From positions 6,954,001 to 7,018,000 of the forward strand of contig NC_051106.1 of assembly GCF_901709675.1 (NCBI RefSeq): 64,000 nt of DNA, written 5' to 3'. Every line of letters begins with the position of its first letter. Within the stretch, counting starts at the first letter, position 1. Under the pieces are notes generated by a model, which saw only the letters and a list, made by a program, of their open reading frames with translations, ran no database searches and was not told where the DNA came from. The DNA comes from Syngnathus acus (taxonomy: Eukaryota; Chordata; Actinopteri; Syngnathiformes; Syngnathidae). Shown piece after piece: positions 14,691-25,420 of the stretch. Position numbers and translations under genes: made by a program.

Positions 14691-14732
14691 CCTCGGTCCA
14701 TTTCCTCATTCTTCACCACTAGGCGGTATCTG

Positions 14733-14817
14733 CCAATGAGAACCCGCCTCTATTCGCTTCCGCCAATCGCGACGCGGCGCTTCTAAATGGGCGTGTTTTG
14801 ACGCTCTCCGTATATAG
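14733..14817 (+). promoter_or_regulatory. id3 core promoter: two CCAAT boxes and a TATA box
   Basis: CCAAT boxes are at 14733-14737 and 14763-14767, and a TATATAG box is at 14811-14817. Transcription would be expected to start near 14840, which gives a 5' UTR of about 75 bases before the ATG at 14917. The spacing is typical of a vertebrate TATA promoter. Confidence 0.75.
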
Positions 14818-14916
14818 CCGTACTGTAGCGCTTCTCTTGACATCAACGCGAACTCCTCTCACCAAGGCGGAAGTTAACAATCCGAGAAGACTCTTCTTTA
14901 ACTGTCAAAGTCCGAC

Positions 14917-15381
14917 ATGAAAGCCATCAGTCCCGTTCGCTCAGGAAGAAGCTGCTACAAGGCCGTGTGCTGCATTTCGGAGCAAAGCGTGGCGATCGGC
15001 CGGACGTCGAAGCAGCAGCAGCAGCAGCAACACGCGTGCGTGGAGGTGCCGGCGGGTGACATGAACGACTGCTACTCACGATTGGCAGCCCTGGTGCCGA
15101 GCATCCCCCGCAACAAGACGGTGAGCCAGGTGGAGATTCTGCAGCACGTCATTGACTACATCTTCGATCTACAAATCGCACTTGAGGCCGAAGAGGCTCC
15201 GAGGCGCTTGTCGAAAAAGGTAAGCAGGTTTATCATTTGATTGTATTGATTCATTTGGGTGCGAATTTAAAAATAGTCAAAAATACAACTACGTTTTGTT
15301 AATTGCATCTTGGCTTTTCTTTTCTAGACTGCTGACCTGACCAGAACTTTCTCCAAAGATGAAGGGCGTTTGTGCCATTAG
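14917..15381 (+). CDS. id3: DNA-binding protein inhibitor ID3
   Basis: ID3 is a helix-loop-helix protein without a basic region. It pairs with E proteins and keeps them off DNA, holding progenitors undifferentiated. Coding exons are 14917-15219 and 15328-15381 (118 aa; human ID3 is 119), joined in phase 0. The N-terminus MKAISPVRS with [14 protein letters not shown] identifies ID3 rather than ID1, ID2 or ID4. The HLH spans about residues 49-89 (DMNDCYSRL, then [17 protein letters not shown]). The C-terminus [17 protein letters not shown] corresponds to the human tail ending in FCH. Residues 33-38 are a glutamine run coded by a CAG tract, not present in human ID3. A donor at 15403 and an acceptor before 16244 add a non-coding third exon, the usual ID gene layout. 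The next genes, e2f2 and asap3, are the same neighbours as in human. Confidence 0.96.
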
Positions 15382-16151
15382 GATATATCATGTCTCATCA
15401 TGGTAGGTACTACTTTTTTCCCCCTTAGCCATTTAAACAATCTTTATTACCAATAGTTAGACCGGGGAATGTGTTTTTTCCCATTCGGGATGGATAATGG
15501 TGGGCAACATGCTGTGCATGGGCCAATATGTGGCCCAGAAGAAAGTACTTTTCCACCATTAATTATAAAGCACTAATTATTCTAATGTTCTAATTCAATT
15601 ATAATAAATATTGATTATTTTGTTGCTTTAAAGGTTGCTTGAATTGACCATTATTGAGCCACAAGATGATTGTCGTTGACCTGTCCATTTTGACCTTTTT
15701 GATCCATTTCTGATTGGATATAGAGAGCATGTTTTTTACTGACACGATTCAAATGTGATATGATTACTTCATGAATATTCATTAACGACATTTAATAATG
15801 GTGTTCTGCTTGAAATGTTCTGACCGGCTGCATTCATAGCCCACGGGCCATATGTCTACCACCCTTCCCATAAAGCTACCAAAGCACATCAAGATGACAA
15901 AAAAACATTTTAGTCCCTTCGGTGAACGTAAACAAAGTAGTGGTTTCCCTGCTGTTAGAGAGCCAAAGAACTGGCTTGGCTTCAATGAAAAAGGTTGTAA
16001 GCGTGAAATCACGTGAAAACAAAGTTAAGATAAAGCAGCCCATTGATATGTGTGGACAATCCAAAGCGACGGCTAATTAAGCAAGACCCAGCTTCCATTT
16101 GTAAAGCGGATTCATTGCTATCTGCCCGGGGTTAATGAACGCTCCACGCTC

Positions 16152-16167
16152 GGCGCCAGTCTGTCTG
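16152..16167 (+). promoter_or_regulatory. Candidate BMP-response element in id3 intron 2
   Basis: GGCGCC, five bases, GTCTG: the same composite as at 13812-13827. An overlapping extra GTCT precedes the last one and GGCGC follows. It sits about 80 bases before the acceptor of the non-coding third exon of id3. Read on the other strand it has CAGACAGAC next to TGGCGCC, much like the mammalian Id1 element as I remember it. Confidence 0.55.
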
Positions 16168-16243
16168 CGGCGCTGGCCAGGGAGGGGGAGGAGGGAGAAG
16201 CAGGAATCTTGACTTGACTTTTTCTTTCCTTCTCTCCATGCAG

Positions 16244-16712
16244 GTGCAGGGAAACACATGTCTCCACTTCACTGCAGGCCAGAAGAGCACGCGGGGGGGT
16301 TAAGAGAGGGTGGGATAGGTATGCAGACGAGATGGAAAGCGATGACTGCTTTTCTGCTTGCTCCGTCCGGGATGGACACATCAACACACCAAAGCTTCAT
16401 CAGGCCTCCATTTTGGATCCATTCCTATACTGCACCTTGAAATATTTGCATTCCAGTTGTCACCCCTATTTGTTTTCTCACCTCCATACAACACATGTAC
16501 ATATCTAATTGGTGTGTATGTGAGGTTTCTTTTTTTTTATTATTATTATAACAATCCAGAAACTCTATAATAGAGTTACTTGTAAACGGTCTGTGGGGAT
16601 TGTGTTATTTCCACGGATGATATTCCACTGAGTTTCATAAACTCCTTATTGTAAAGTTTTTTTGTGTGTAATATGTTGTTATGTCATGGAATAAACACAG
16701 TTTTAAAAAAAA
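16244..16712 (+). other. id3: id3 non-coding third exon (3' UTR) with poly(A) signal
   Basis: The exon begins after a long pyrimidine tract and CAG ending at 16243. It runs to a canonical AATAAA at 16690-16695 followed by an A-rich stretch. It is spliced from the donor at 15403-15404, 21 bases after the stop codon. This matches the three-exon structure of vertebrate ID genes, in which the last exon is untranslated. Confidence 0.75.
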
Positions 16713-18880
16713 AAAACGGTGGTTTGATGCATGTGGTGTATCGAGCAGTGTGGCTACCACAGGATGTTTGTGGTTGGAAAATCTAAAGGGGATGGGGGTA
16801 TTGCAGGTGGGGGGGTAATCATTTGATTGAAAATTCACTGCTGGAGCTTTTCAAAAAGCAAGATTGAAAATGACAGGCCATGTGAAAGTAAATTTAAATA
16901 TGCTATATTCTCTGCCTTATTAATTGGGCACTGCTTATAGGAGTTATGACGTCACCAAAAGTCACTAAACTGCTGACTTGAATGTCGTGAAGTTTACATT
17001 CGTCATGCAGCGTAAAAACAAACTGGACGTTAAGGCATTGTAGTTTTTCTTTCAATGTTCAAACGTGAATAAACGACGCCTCCTAGTGGCAGTCACTGCC
17101 AACTGACTGGCTCGTCTAACACATTGAATCCATTCTCCGTCCAAATGTTTCGTAAAGTATATACACTACGTTTGTATTGTATTGTTTATTGTAAGTTGTC
17201 ATCCGTATCTCATCAATTACAAAATGATTTAAAATGCTAAACACAAAGAGTACGTGTATAGCCTGAAATGTTGGGTTTTGGCGCTGTCTAGTGGTATTAA
17301 GGAGCTATTTCTTCCATTCTTTATAATACAACACTGACATCTAGTGGTCATATGATCACCCCTCTTTATGTTGTACTGCATACTATGCAGTATTTGCAAT
17401 AACCTACAAACTACTCTAATACAACTACAACTAAGTAAAACTGCTCACCAGAAGTCACGTGACACATAATCAGAGGCTTTTTGATTCCCACTGTGTATGT
17501 TCATGTTTTTTATTTCTAGCACAGCAGGTTTTTGAAGTATCTTCCTTTTTAGTTAAGTTTGACCTAAACTGAAAATAATTGGGCACTATTTACATGAAAA
17601 AAAAAAATCCGAAAAGTTTCAGAAAACAAGGAGTGCTACTGATTGGGTTTTGCGTGGGGGTGGGGGAACAGACCTACATACACAAACATGAAAAATTAGT
17701 GAGTTTGGGGGACTGTTGACTTCTAAAAATATCAATAATTATTTTGAAACAATGATTTAAGTCAGTGTTTCCCAACCAGTGTGCCGCGGCACACTGGTGT
17801 GCCGTGAGAGATGTTCAGCTGTGCCGTGGGAAATTGTCCAACATTAAATACCGATCGCATTGTAAACAGGATCGCCAAACCACAGTCGAGATTTTTTCCA
17901 ATGAAAAGGTGTGCCGTGAATGAAAAAAGGTTGAGAAACACCGATTTAAGTGATTGTTGGAGAACTGATGATGTCAAGGCGCTTGAAGGGGTTGCCAATG
18001 GATGGATGGCAGTGGGGGTCATGTCATATGGCCTAGTGTGTACGTGTGACATGCATGTGTGTATGTGTTAGGGGTGGGCCTGTTTTCATTCAATATCTCC
18101 TCCTAGCCAATAAGCAAGAGTGCTGCTGCTGGATGAATACAATTATCACACAGAAAAACTCTCCTCCTGCCAATGGCCACAATAGCCTTTGTGTGTGCGC
18201 GCTGACCCTTTTTTTCAAGTTATACATACTCGTATCGAGTCTGATGGAGTCCATGAGGCAATATGTAGCGTTTTCTGCATTTTAGAACATGCCCTCTTTG
18301 TGTTTGTTAGGTCATTGTTGCTATTGTGCGCTACATCTTGGTAGCAAATCCAATGGAGGACATTTCGTTAAAGGGTTGTTACATGTTAGAATTACGCAGC
18401 AGTCGGTTCAATAGTAAATATAAATAATATGACAATCACTGATCTGATGCTGTTGATTCTATTATTTGTACTATGCAATATATTTTTGTACTATTGTATG
18501 TGTTATATAGATATATGTTTTATGTTTTTTTATATCATCATAGGCATAATCATCACAAATTACTTAAATTAGCACTTTAGTGATATTTAATCATGCTCAT
18601 TCTCCCTAGTGTAGTGTACTGAGTGAATGGTACAATACTATTGTACTGAAATTTCCTTGAAAGCTTTGAAATATAAAATTTCAAAAAACATTATTAAGGT
18701 TATGTTGGTTATATTCTTTTTAATCGTATTCAAAGTATCACTTTTGTTCAGTTTTCATCCCCAGAACAGTGTGTCCCCAAAGGAAACAAAAAGAGCTTAC
18801 TGCCTCTTTAAGAGGAACCAACTCGCCTCGCCCTCCCCCTTCGTGTCTACTCAACTGTTTTATGCAAATGAGGCAAGCCG
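16713..18880. other. id3-e2f2 spacer
   Basis: No coding sequence is recognised. The stretch holds three CTCF-like motifs (17075-17090, 17280-17294, 17332-17347, all minus orientation), a complete hAT-type MITE (17763-17943) and A/T-rich sequence. It ends in the e2f2 promoter. Confidence 0.6.
17763..17943. mobile_element. Non-autonomous hAT-type MITE, complete with target-site duplication
   Basis: The element is 181 bp long. It starts CAGTGTTTCCCAACC and ends with the near-perfect inverse (GGTTGAGAAACACCG). It is flanked on both sides by the same 8 bp, ATTTAAGT (17755-17762 and 17944-17951), the size expected for hAT transposases. Inside is a perfect 20-bp palindrome at 17777-17796. There is no transposase, so it was moved in trans. 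Confidence 0.88.
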
Positions 18881-18890
18881 AGCGTGCCGC

Positions 18891-18953
18891 CGGCCAATCA
18901 GCGACGAGCTCCCACCGCGGGAGCTCTGAATTTCGCGCGACGAACTTTGGCGC
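18891..18953 (+). promoter_or_regulatory. e2f2 promoter with two E2F sites, CCAAT box and inverted repeat
   Basis: Two consensus E2F sites, TTTCGCGC (18931-18938) and TTTGGCGC (18946-18953), stand 7 bases apart. A CCAAT box lies just upstream. An 8-bp inverted repeat (GAGCTCCC at 18906-18913, GGGAGCTC at 18919-18926) sits between them. The pair suggests autoregulation and cell-cycle control, as known for mammalian E2F1 and E2F2 promoters. The 5' UTR would be roughly 400 bases. Confidence 0.75.
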
Positions 18954-19372
18954 TAAAACGCGGACTTGTTCTTGTTGAATGGAGAAGGGAGCCTGGTGAC
19001 TTCGGGGCGGATTGGGTCACACTCTCAGCAAAGAAGGGGTGAAAAAAAAAAAAAAAAGCCGGAAGCACAGTCCTGCAAACCCTCGGATATCTTTTGTGCG
19101 AACCCGTGGAACTTGAAACACACTTTGGCGAACTTATTTGTGCGTTGTACGCAATGTTTGGTGACTTGCGAGGTGTATTTCTGTACACTTATCAGGCTTC
19201 GTTCGCCTTTTGACTGACGTCACCGCTCGGACCCAACCCGTTGTCGTGTGTTGCGTGTATACTTTGCATGTTATTTGACTTTTAGAACTTGTATTAAGTG
19301 TAAACCTTGCATTTTTATAGTTTCATTTTATTGTTCGATTATTTATTTGAAACGGGTCCTCCTTGCGGTACA

Positions 19373-22300
19373 ATGATGCGCCTGCCCAAAGGCGTTTCTC
19401 CGGCGTCGGGACTGCCGTGCAGTCAACCCAAGATGAAGCTCCTGGCCGGTGAGTTCTTCAGCACCGGCTTGTCCAGCCCGCCCTTGAGCACGGTACCGGT
19501 GGGCTACTTCAGCCAGATCTGCCCCAACACCGCCGCGGCGGAACAAAGAGCGCACAGCCTCTACTCGACCCCCCACGGACCCGATCAGAAGCCCATCAGA
19601 TCGACTACCGGACGGCTGCCGGTAAGGAATCGAACAACAAACCTTGTGTGCCTGTGTGGGTGGAATAATGTGACACTGGTATGCATACTTTACTCTGTGT
19701 TGACGTGGGGACACACAATAGAGTCAAACATAGTTGAAGGGGTACATACCAGGGAAACAATTACAGTATATGAGGAAATTGGCTCGATTAGTGTTGGATG
19801 AATCGATACTTTGATAAAAGTATTCCGATACTGGACAAAATAGCCTATAGAAATGTTATTATTGGTTCTGTGTGGATCCATATGGAACTATAGCCACTGT
19901 GATACCAGACCTGCAGATACACCACATCATATCCTTGATAGGAAAGTTATTGTCATGGAAATATTTTAATTTTTTTGGTCAATTTTATGAGAAGCACAAT
20001 TATTGACTGATGGAAGAAGTAAAATGAGAATTGTTTGACTTTTCGTCCATCTTTTTAGCGATGACACTCATGACAGTTGCTCCACCTTTCTGCCTGTGTA
20101 ACCTGTTCACCACAGGAGGCAAATGGCAGGTTCAAAGGTTATAATAGGCAACTGGTTGAATTAGACAAGCGCAACTCAAGTGGGAAATAAAGTACGATGT
20201 GAACTCTTTTACCCCCACCAAGCTGCCCCATAGCAGCTGTTCTATGCCAAATCGGGCCAAAGCTAAAAAGGTTAAGGGGGTGACATAATGGTTATGTTCA
20301 GACTGGACTGACCCACCCCTCGTCCTCGGGCCTGCCATCGCTATTAGCCGCCACAAGAGGATTAGTAAGTACAGCGAGGGGGACACCTGCCCTTGTAGAC
20401 GATGCGGTCGGATATTCCAATTAGCGAAAACAGTGCGTTTAATTTTAGCAGCAGATAGTTTTTATTGTAGTAGTGGATGACACGTTGCTGATAAGGATGC
20501 AATAGACTTGGAGTGTTTTTGGACTGATAGTGGTCTTTACCTCCCTCCCACATGTGTGCACATGCATGTGAAAAGTATGTGGCATGCTATATAGAGTATT
20601 TGTCCATGTTAGGTTTAGCTGAGTGTGCACAAACTTATTAGACCTGTTTAAAAAAAAAAAGGTGAAATTGTCACCATGATTATGGATGGATATCTTTATT
20701 TACACAATATTGTTAAAATTAGCTGAATATGTAAAAAAATAATTTCGCCCAGTTTTCATTTTGAAACCAGATTGTGGCAATAATTGCAGTAATTGTTGCA
20801 ACACAGTATTGTTCAATTCCTCTTTGGCTCGATGTCCTCGTGTGACACGGCGGCTTGACCAAAGTGCCGGGAATCTTCCAAGTAGTCATATTAACTTGAA
20901 AACAAAGTGGCGCTTCATTCAAGCTATCGAGAGTAAAAGGACAAAGTTGAGTTTAGTGTGTCAGTAATATTGTAAAACTAAGATAATGTATGACTAAAGG
21001 CAATCAGCGAATTGATAGTGGTGTCAATGTACCAAAAAAAACATTCTTGATTTTTCACTTTCACATTTGACAGTTACTCCTTACTTTAAATTGAGTGGAA
21101 CAAACGCACAACAGTCAGTGTTTAGCCAATAACAGAAACTCGATGGCTCCGCCTGTGTCCCACGCATAAGCAGCGTATTCAAGTGGCAAGTCAAAGAGGT
21201 TGTTTTCTTCGCAAGTCAACGCATGTTTGTTTGCACTGTTGGAACCACCACGTTGGGCTTCTCCAACACTCCAACATTGTTGCTCGATTACAATGATGAC
21301 AAGGGTGTGGTAGTCAGGTGGAGGGGGGGCTAAAAAGTTCTTTGGCAGGCGTTCTATAACTTGCTCATATTCAAGCCTGACAGGAAATGTTTGCTGCCAG
21401 TGCTGGTAATGTTATTTTGATGTGACACCAGAAATTCTGCGGATGATCTCAGGGTGTCACGTGATGCTGCTTGGGTGTAACGGCATGAGCAGGAGGGGTG
21501 AGGTCGCGCTGAGGTTGCCGTGATACTGCAACACTTGCAGATAAAGGGAAAGGAGCAGAGTTTGCTGTTTTTCTCACTGGAACTCTGACTGGCCAAACAA
21601 ACTACATAGTAGCTGACCTCTCCTCCTAATGTCATATTTCACTTCTGCTGAAAAACATGTCATGGTTCTAAAAATATAAAGGTCCAATTTGATCATAATG
21701 GAAAATGGTAGAGGTTTTACATTAGCCCACATGCTTACTATCCATTCAGTAAGTCCAGATGTCGCTAGCTAACAGGTGGACGCGTTGTGCTTTAGCATGC
21801 TAGCACAATGGCGGCTTTCACTGTCTGACACGACTCGCCACATTTTGCATTGCCAGCTGTCTCGAAAAATTAGCAACAAGTAGCTTCATGGAAATAGCGG
21901 AGGAGTGTAGAGTTGCCAAGTTGTTTTTACTGTGGAGTAAGATAGAGCAGCACAAAATGAGATGCTAAACGTTGGCAGCTTGATGTCTTGCGGCATCCAA
22001 ACACACTTTCAAAGCTAGCATCAAACCGCAATGTTTAATTGATGCCAACGTATGACCTGTCAAGCAGGTTTGATAGCTAAGGCAGTTCCCCCCCAACCTT
22101 TTTTTCACATTAAACAAATCTCACGCAACACCACCCAACAAGAATATCACGAAAAGTATCAATGAACACCACTTTAGCCCCTAATGGAGGGTTTAATTGT
22201 TCAGCCTTTCACTCGATCGTTAACGCTGATGACAAAATCACTAATTAAAAAATTCTTTTGAGACAAATTCAGTGAAATGAAAGCATCCCTGCTGTTTGAA

Positions 22301-24293
22301 GCTTTTCATTCTAAACGGATTTTTTATGATTGTGCTGTGTTTCTGCAGTGTGTGTTAAACTGTAAGGGAAAAATCCTTGGGGATTTTTCGAAAGAGTTCA
22401 GGCGTTCTGCAAGCCGTGAGTTGAGAGATGTTTTAAAGTCCCCAGCCTTTCTTCCACCCTCTTGGCTAAGCAGCCCCTCATGAATTACTTGGGAAAGTGT
22501 GAGGGGATGCTTTGTTCCTGCTCTTGAGGGCTGTTGGCACATTTATGACGGGCCTGCATTGTGGCACACGTTTATTATTTAACTCGGAATTCTTTCTTAT
22601 TCAGTCGGTAGGGCTTGTTACATGTTTAATTTAATCTCTTCTTTTTTTTAGGCTAAAAGGAAGTTGGATCTTGAAGACCCAGTTTTCCTCCCTGAGTTCC
22701 GCACCCCAAAAGGCAAAGGCGGCTTTGCGGCGAGTCCAAGAAGTAAGAACTTAACACGGTCCATTTTTTATTTGAGGGTACTAAAGAGTGTTTGCCTTTC
22801 AGCTCCAAAGTCGCCAGGTGAGCGGACGAGGTATGACACCTCGCTGGGTCTGCTGACCAAGAAGTTTGTGGGCCTCATTGCCAAGTCCCCTGATGGCGTC
22901 CTGGACCTGAACTGGGCCACGGAGGTGCTGGAGGTCCAAAAGAGGAGGATTTACGACATCACCAATGTCCTGGAAGGAGTCCAGCTCATTCGGAAAAAGT
23001 CAAAGAATAACATTCAATGGCTGTAAGTTGCCCCCCGGAATTCATAATGACCTCCTCTAGCTCAGGAATGGCAGACCAGCTTTTTAAAAAAAAAAAACTC
23101 TAATGTGTTGTTCTGGCAGGGTTGGAGATGTGTTTGAAGGCGGCACCAGCGGAGGAGCGAAGGCCCGAGCGCTGCAGAAAGAGCTCGGAGACCTGGAGCG
23201 AGCCGAGCGATCGCTGGACGAGCTCATCCACTCGACCGGCGCGCAGCTCAAACAGCTCACCGAGCACAAAGACAGCCAAAGATATCCTTCACATACCTCC
23301 TCTGGATCTGCTTCGATTGTCTTCTTCTTTGCCCCTTAACCTGACACCTGCACGCTGGGCTACGTGACGTACCAGGACATCCGCTCCATCGGCAGCTTCC
23401 GAGAGGAGACGGTGATCGCCATCAAAGCTCCCTCCGAGACCAAGCTGGAGGTGCCAGACGCGGCGGGGGTGAGGAACCGTCTTGTTTGACTCTTGACCAT
23501 TTGACACTCTTCTGCTGTCTCTCTCTCCTTCTCACCTCGTTCATTGTGTTTTAAAATCCACTTTACTTCCTTGACACCGATTATAGGCTTTGGTGCCATT
23601 TTTGGCACCTTGGAGGGTTATAGGAAGACAAAAAATAGATTCCTTTAGGGTGGATATTTAGATTCATCCACCCGCTCAAAATAAATCTTAACAGTTCTTT
23701 CTTATTGTCAGGGCTCGTTACAGATCTATCTGAAGAGTAGTAATGGTCCAATAGAAGTCTACCTGTGTCCAGAGGAGGGTCTCGAAGACGCCAGTCCGGT
23801 TAAAAGTTTGGTTACACCAGAAAAGGCCACTGCAACACCGGCCAGCGCCAGCTGTGTCAAAGAAGAACCTGTTGAAGGTATCTTTGGGCTTTTTCTTGGT
23901 TTCAACTTAGGGTTAGAAGCCACTGTTAAGGTTTTAAAATAGGGCTGAAAGAAGGCTTTGGTTTCCAAACAAGTTCAGTCAGGATGCTTTTATTATCTTC
24001 CCCAAACAAACGCAGCGAGCATTTCCACAGCGGCTGCTGCGACCTCCTCCTCATCATCATCTGCCTCGCTGCTGGATGTGGAGCATCTGCTGGGTTTGCC
24101 CCCTAGCTTGCTGCAGATGACCGAAGACCAGCTACCCGGCACGTCCTTCTCCACCGACCCCAGCGAAGGCGGCGGCGCTCCCTTTGTCAGCTTCTCCCCG
24201 AATCTGGACCATAGCGACTACCTGTGGAGCCTGGAGGACGGCGAGGGCGTGTCTGACTTTTTCAACACCTACGACCTCAATGATCTCTTGTAA
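19373..24293 (+). CDS. e2f2: Transcription factor E2F2
   Basis: E2F2 pairs with DP proteins, drives G1/S genes and is held by the retinoblastoma protein. Coding exons: 19373-19621, 22652-22742, 22803-23022, 23120-23281, 23354-23468, 23712-23877, 24016-24293, giving 426 aa (human 437). A cyclin A docking motif, AKRKLDL, spans exons 1-2 (residues 84-90). The winged-helix DNA-binding domain is at about 116-186, with [16 protein letters not shown]. The dimerisation and marked-box region follows (TYQDIRSIG, then [18 protein letters not shown]). The C-terminal pocket-protein-binding segment has [11 protein letters not shown] and SDFFNTYDL. The start is the first of two adjacent ATGs; the frame stays open upstream to an ATG at 19307, judged to be 5' UTR. 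Intron 2 is only 60 bp and stays in frame. Intron 4 is AT-AC. The DNA-binding and C-terminal segments, and id3 and asap3 as neighbours, support E2F2 over E2F1 or E2F3. Confidence 0.95.
22088..22166. mobile_element. hAT-related MITE fragment in e2f2 intron 1
   Basis: CCCCAACC, a T-run and an AAATCTCACGC, ACACCACCCAACA, AATATCACG series match the order of the fragment at 54621-54697. One end only is present. Confidence 0.5.
23282..23353 (+). other. e2f2: AT-AC (U12-type) intron of e2f2
   Basis: The intron is 72 bp. It begins ATATCCTT, the invariant U12 donor, and ends in AC. A branch site CCCCTTAAC at 23332-23340 lies 13 bases before the 3' splice site. Joining the exons here restores the codon between GACAGCCAAAG and GCTGGGCTAC and the conserved protein sequence; no GT-AG pair does. 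AT-AC introns at this place are known in E2F genes. Confidence 0.9.
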
Positions 24294-25420
24294 AGAAGAA
24301 GATGACAATACGGAGTTAGCCCCGCCCCTCCAAAAAGTTGTGGAGTTGATTTATTCGTGGCGAAGTCCCACCAACAGGCCGGAATATTAGGTACACATCT
24401 AAAATTTCATCGGTGGTCTTATTAAATTTGCAACAACTCTGCAGTTTAAAAAGGCCGTTTAAATGAAAACAAAATGATGAATAATAATAATTGGTTTCTC
24501 ATTGCATTTCTAATTTTGATAATCAATGGACAATTAAAAAAAAAGTCATTGATAAGGAACCTCAATTTAATTGGCCTTATTTTGGCATCAAAATAGCATT
24601 ATTGTTTTTTAATATCAGAAATATGTCCAAAACGGATCTGAATCAATCATTACATAGAATTGATGAAACAGAAAGAAGAGTTGTATTATGTGTTTCACTC
24701 AGGAATTTTCTTTGCCTCCAAACGTCTTGGCAGCCTTTGGCCCACAGGGGGCAGCATTGTTGTGTGTTAGCTTTAATTGCCCCTTTGTGATGCTTTACAG
24801 CAGGTTTGAATCATTGGAAAGGACGTAAGCTAAAGCCATAATACAGCCCACAAAAGGTCATCTGCAGTCTTTTTGTTAGCAATGTGAAGTATTTTCAACT
24901 AGTTTTTTTTAGAAGGTGCTGAAGTGTCATTAATGCCAAGCTAATAATAAGATCAGGCACTCTTGCTTATTTGGAAGCTTTGATTCCAAATTAGCACAAA
25001 TACTATTGTATTTCTGAGGAAGTCATTTGTGTTTTCCATGACTATTTGTTATTATAATATTTGATATGTTGGGGCTTTTAGGAATAAGCTAATGGTCCTG
25101 TCCTAACAAAACTTGAAAGTGTGTTTGGGTGTGATGTTTTTATTTTTTTGCCAGCATGGGCAAATAAGTCTCATCAAGTGTGTGCCTGAGTGAATTTGTT
25201 TTATTACCGGTTTTATTTTTTTACTATGTAGATTCTGAGAATTTGTAGTAATTTCAATCGGCAGTGAATTATAGTGTTGTACATAGAGGATTTTGTATTT
25301 ATACCTATTTTTGCTGAATTGTTTTCATACGGGCATTTTTTTTTGTATGACATGCGGCACTTAATATTTTTGTAATAATGTGTTTGAAAATGCGGAAATA
25401 AATAAATAATGAAGCCATTG
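24294..25420 (+). other. e2f2: e2f2 3' UTR with poly(A) signals
   Basis: A/U-rich sequence follows the stop codon. Overlapping AATAAA signals are at 25397-25402 and 25401-25406, so the transcript should end near 25.42 kb. A CTCF-like motif (CCACAGGGGGCAGC) is at 24742-24755. Confidence 0.6.

Noticed and set aside
19307-19372. Upstream in-frame start for e2f2
   Set aside because: The extra 22 residues are hydrophobic and unlike E2F N-termini; the ATGATG at 19373 fits better.
19343-19714. 123-codon minus-strand frame over e2f2 exon 1
   Set aside because: Shadow of the e2f2 exon and its flank; no resemblance to a protein family.
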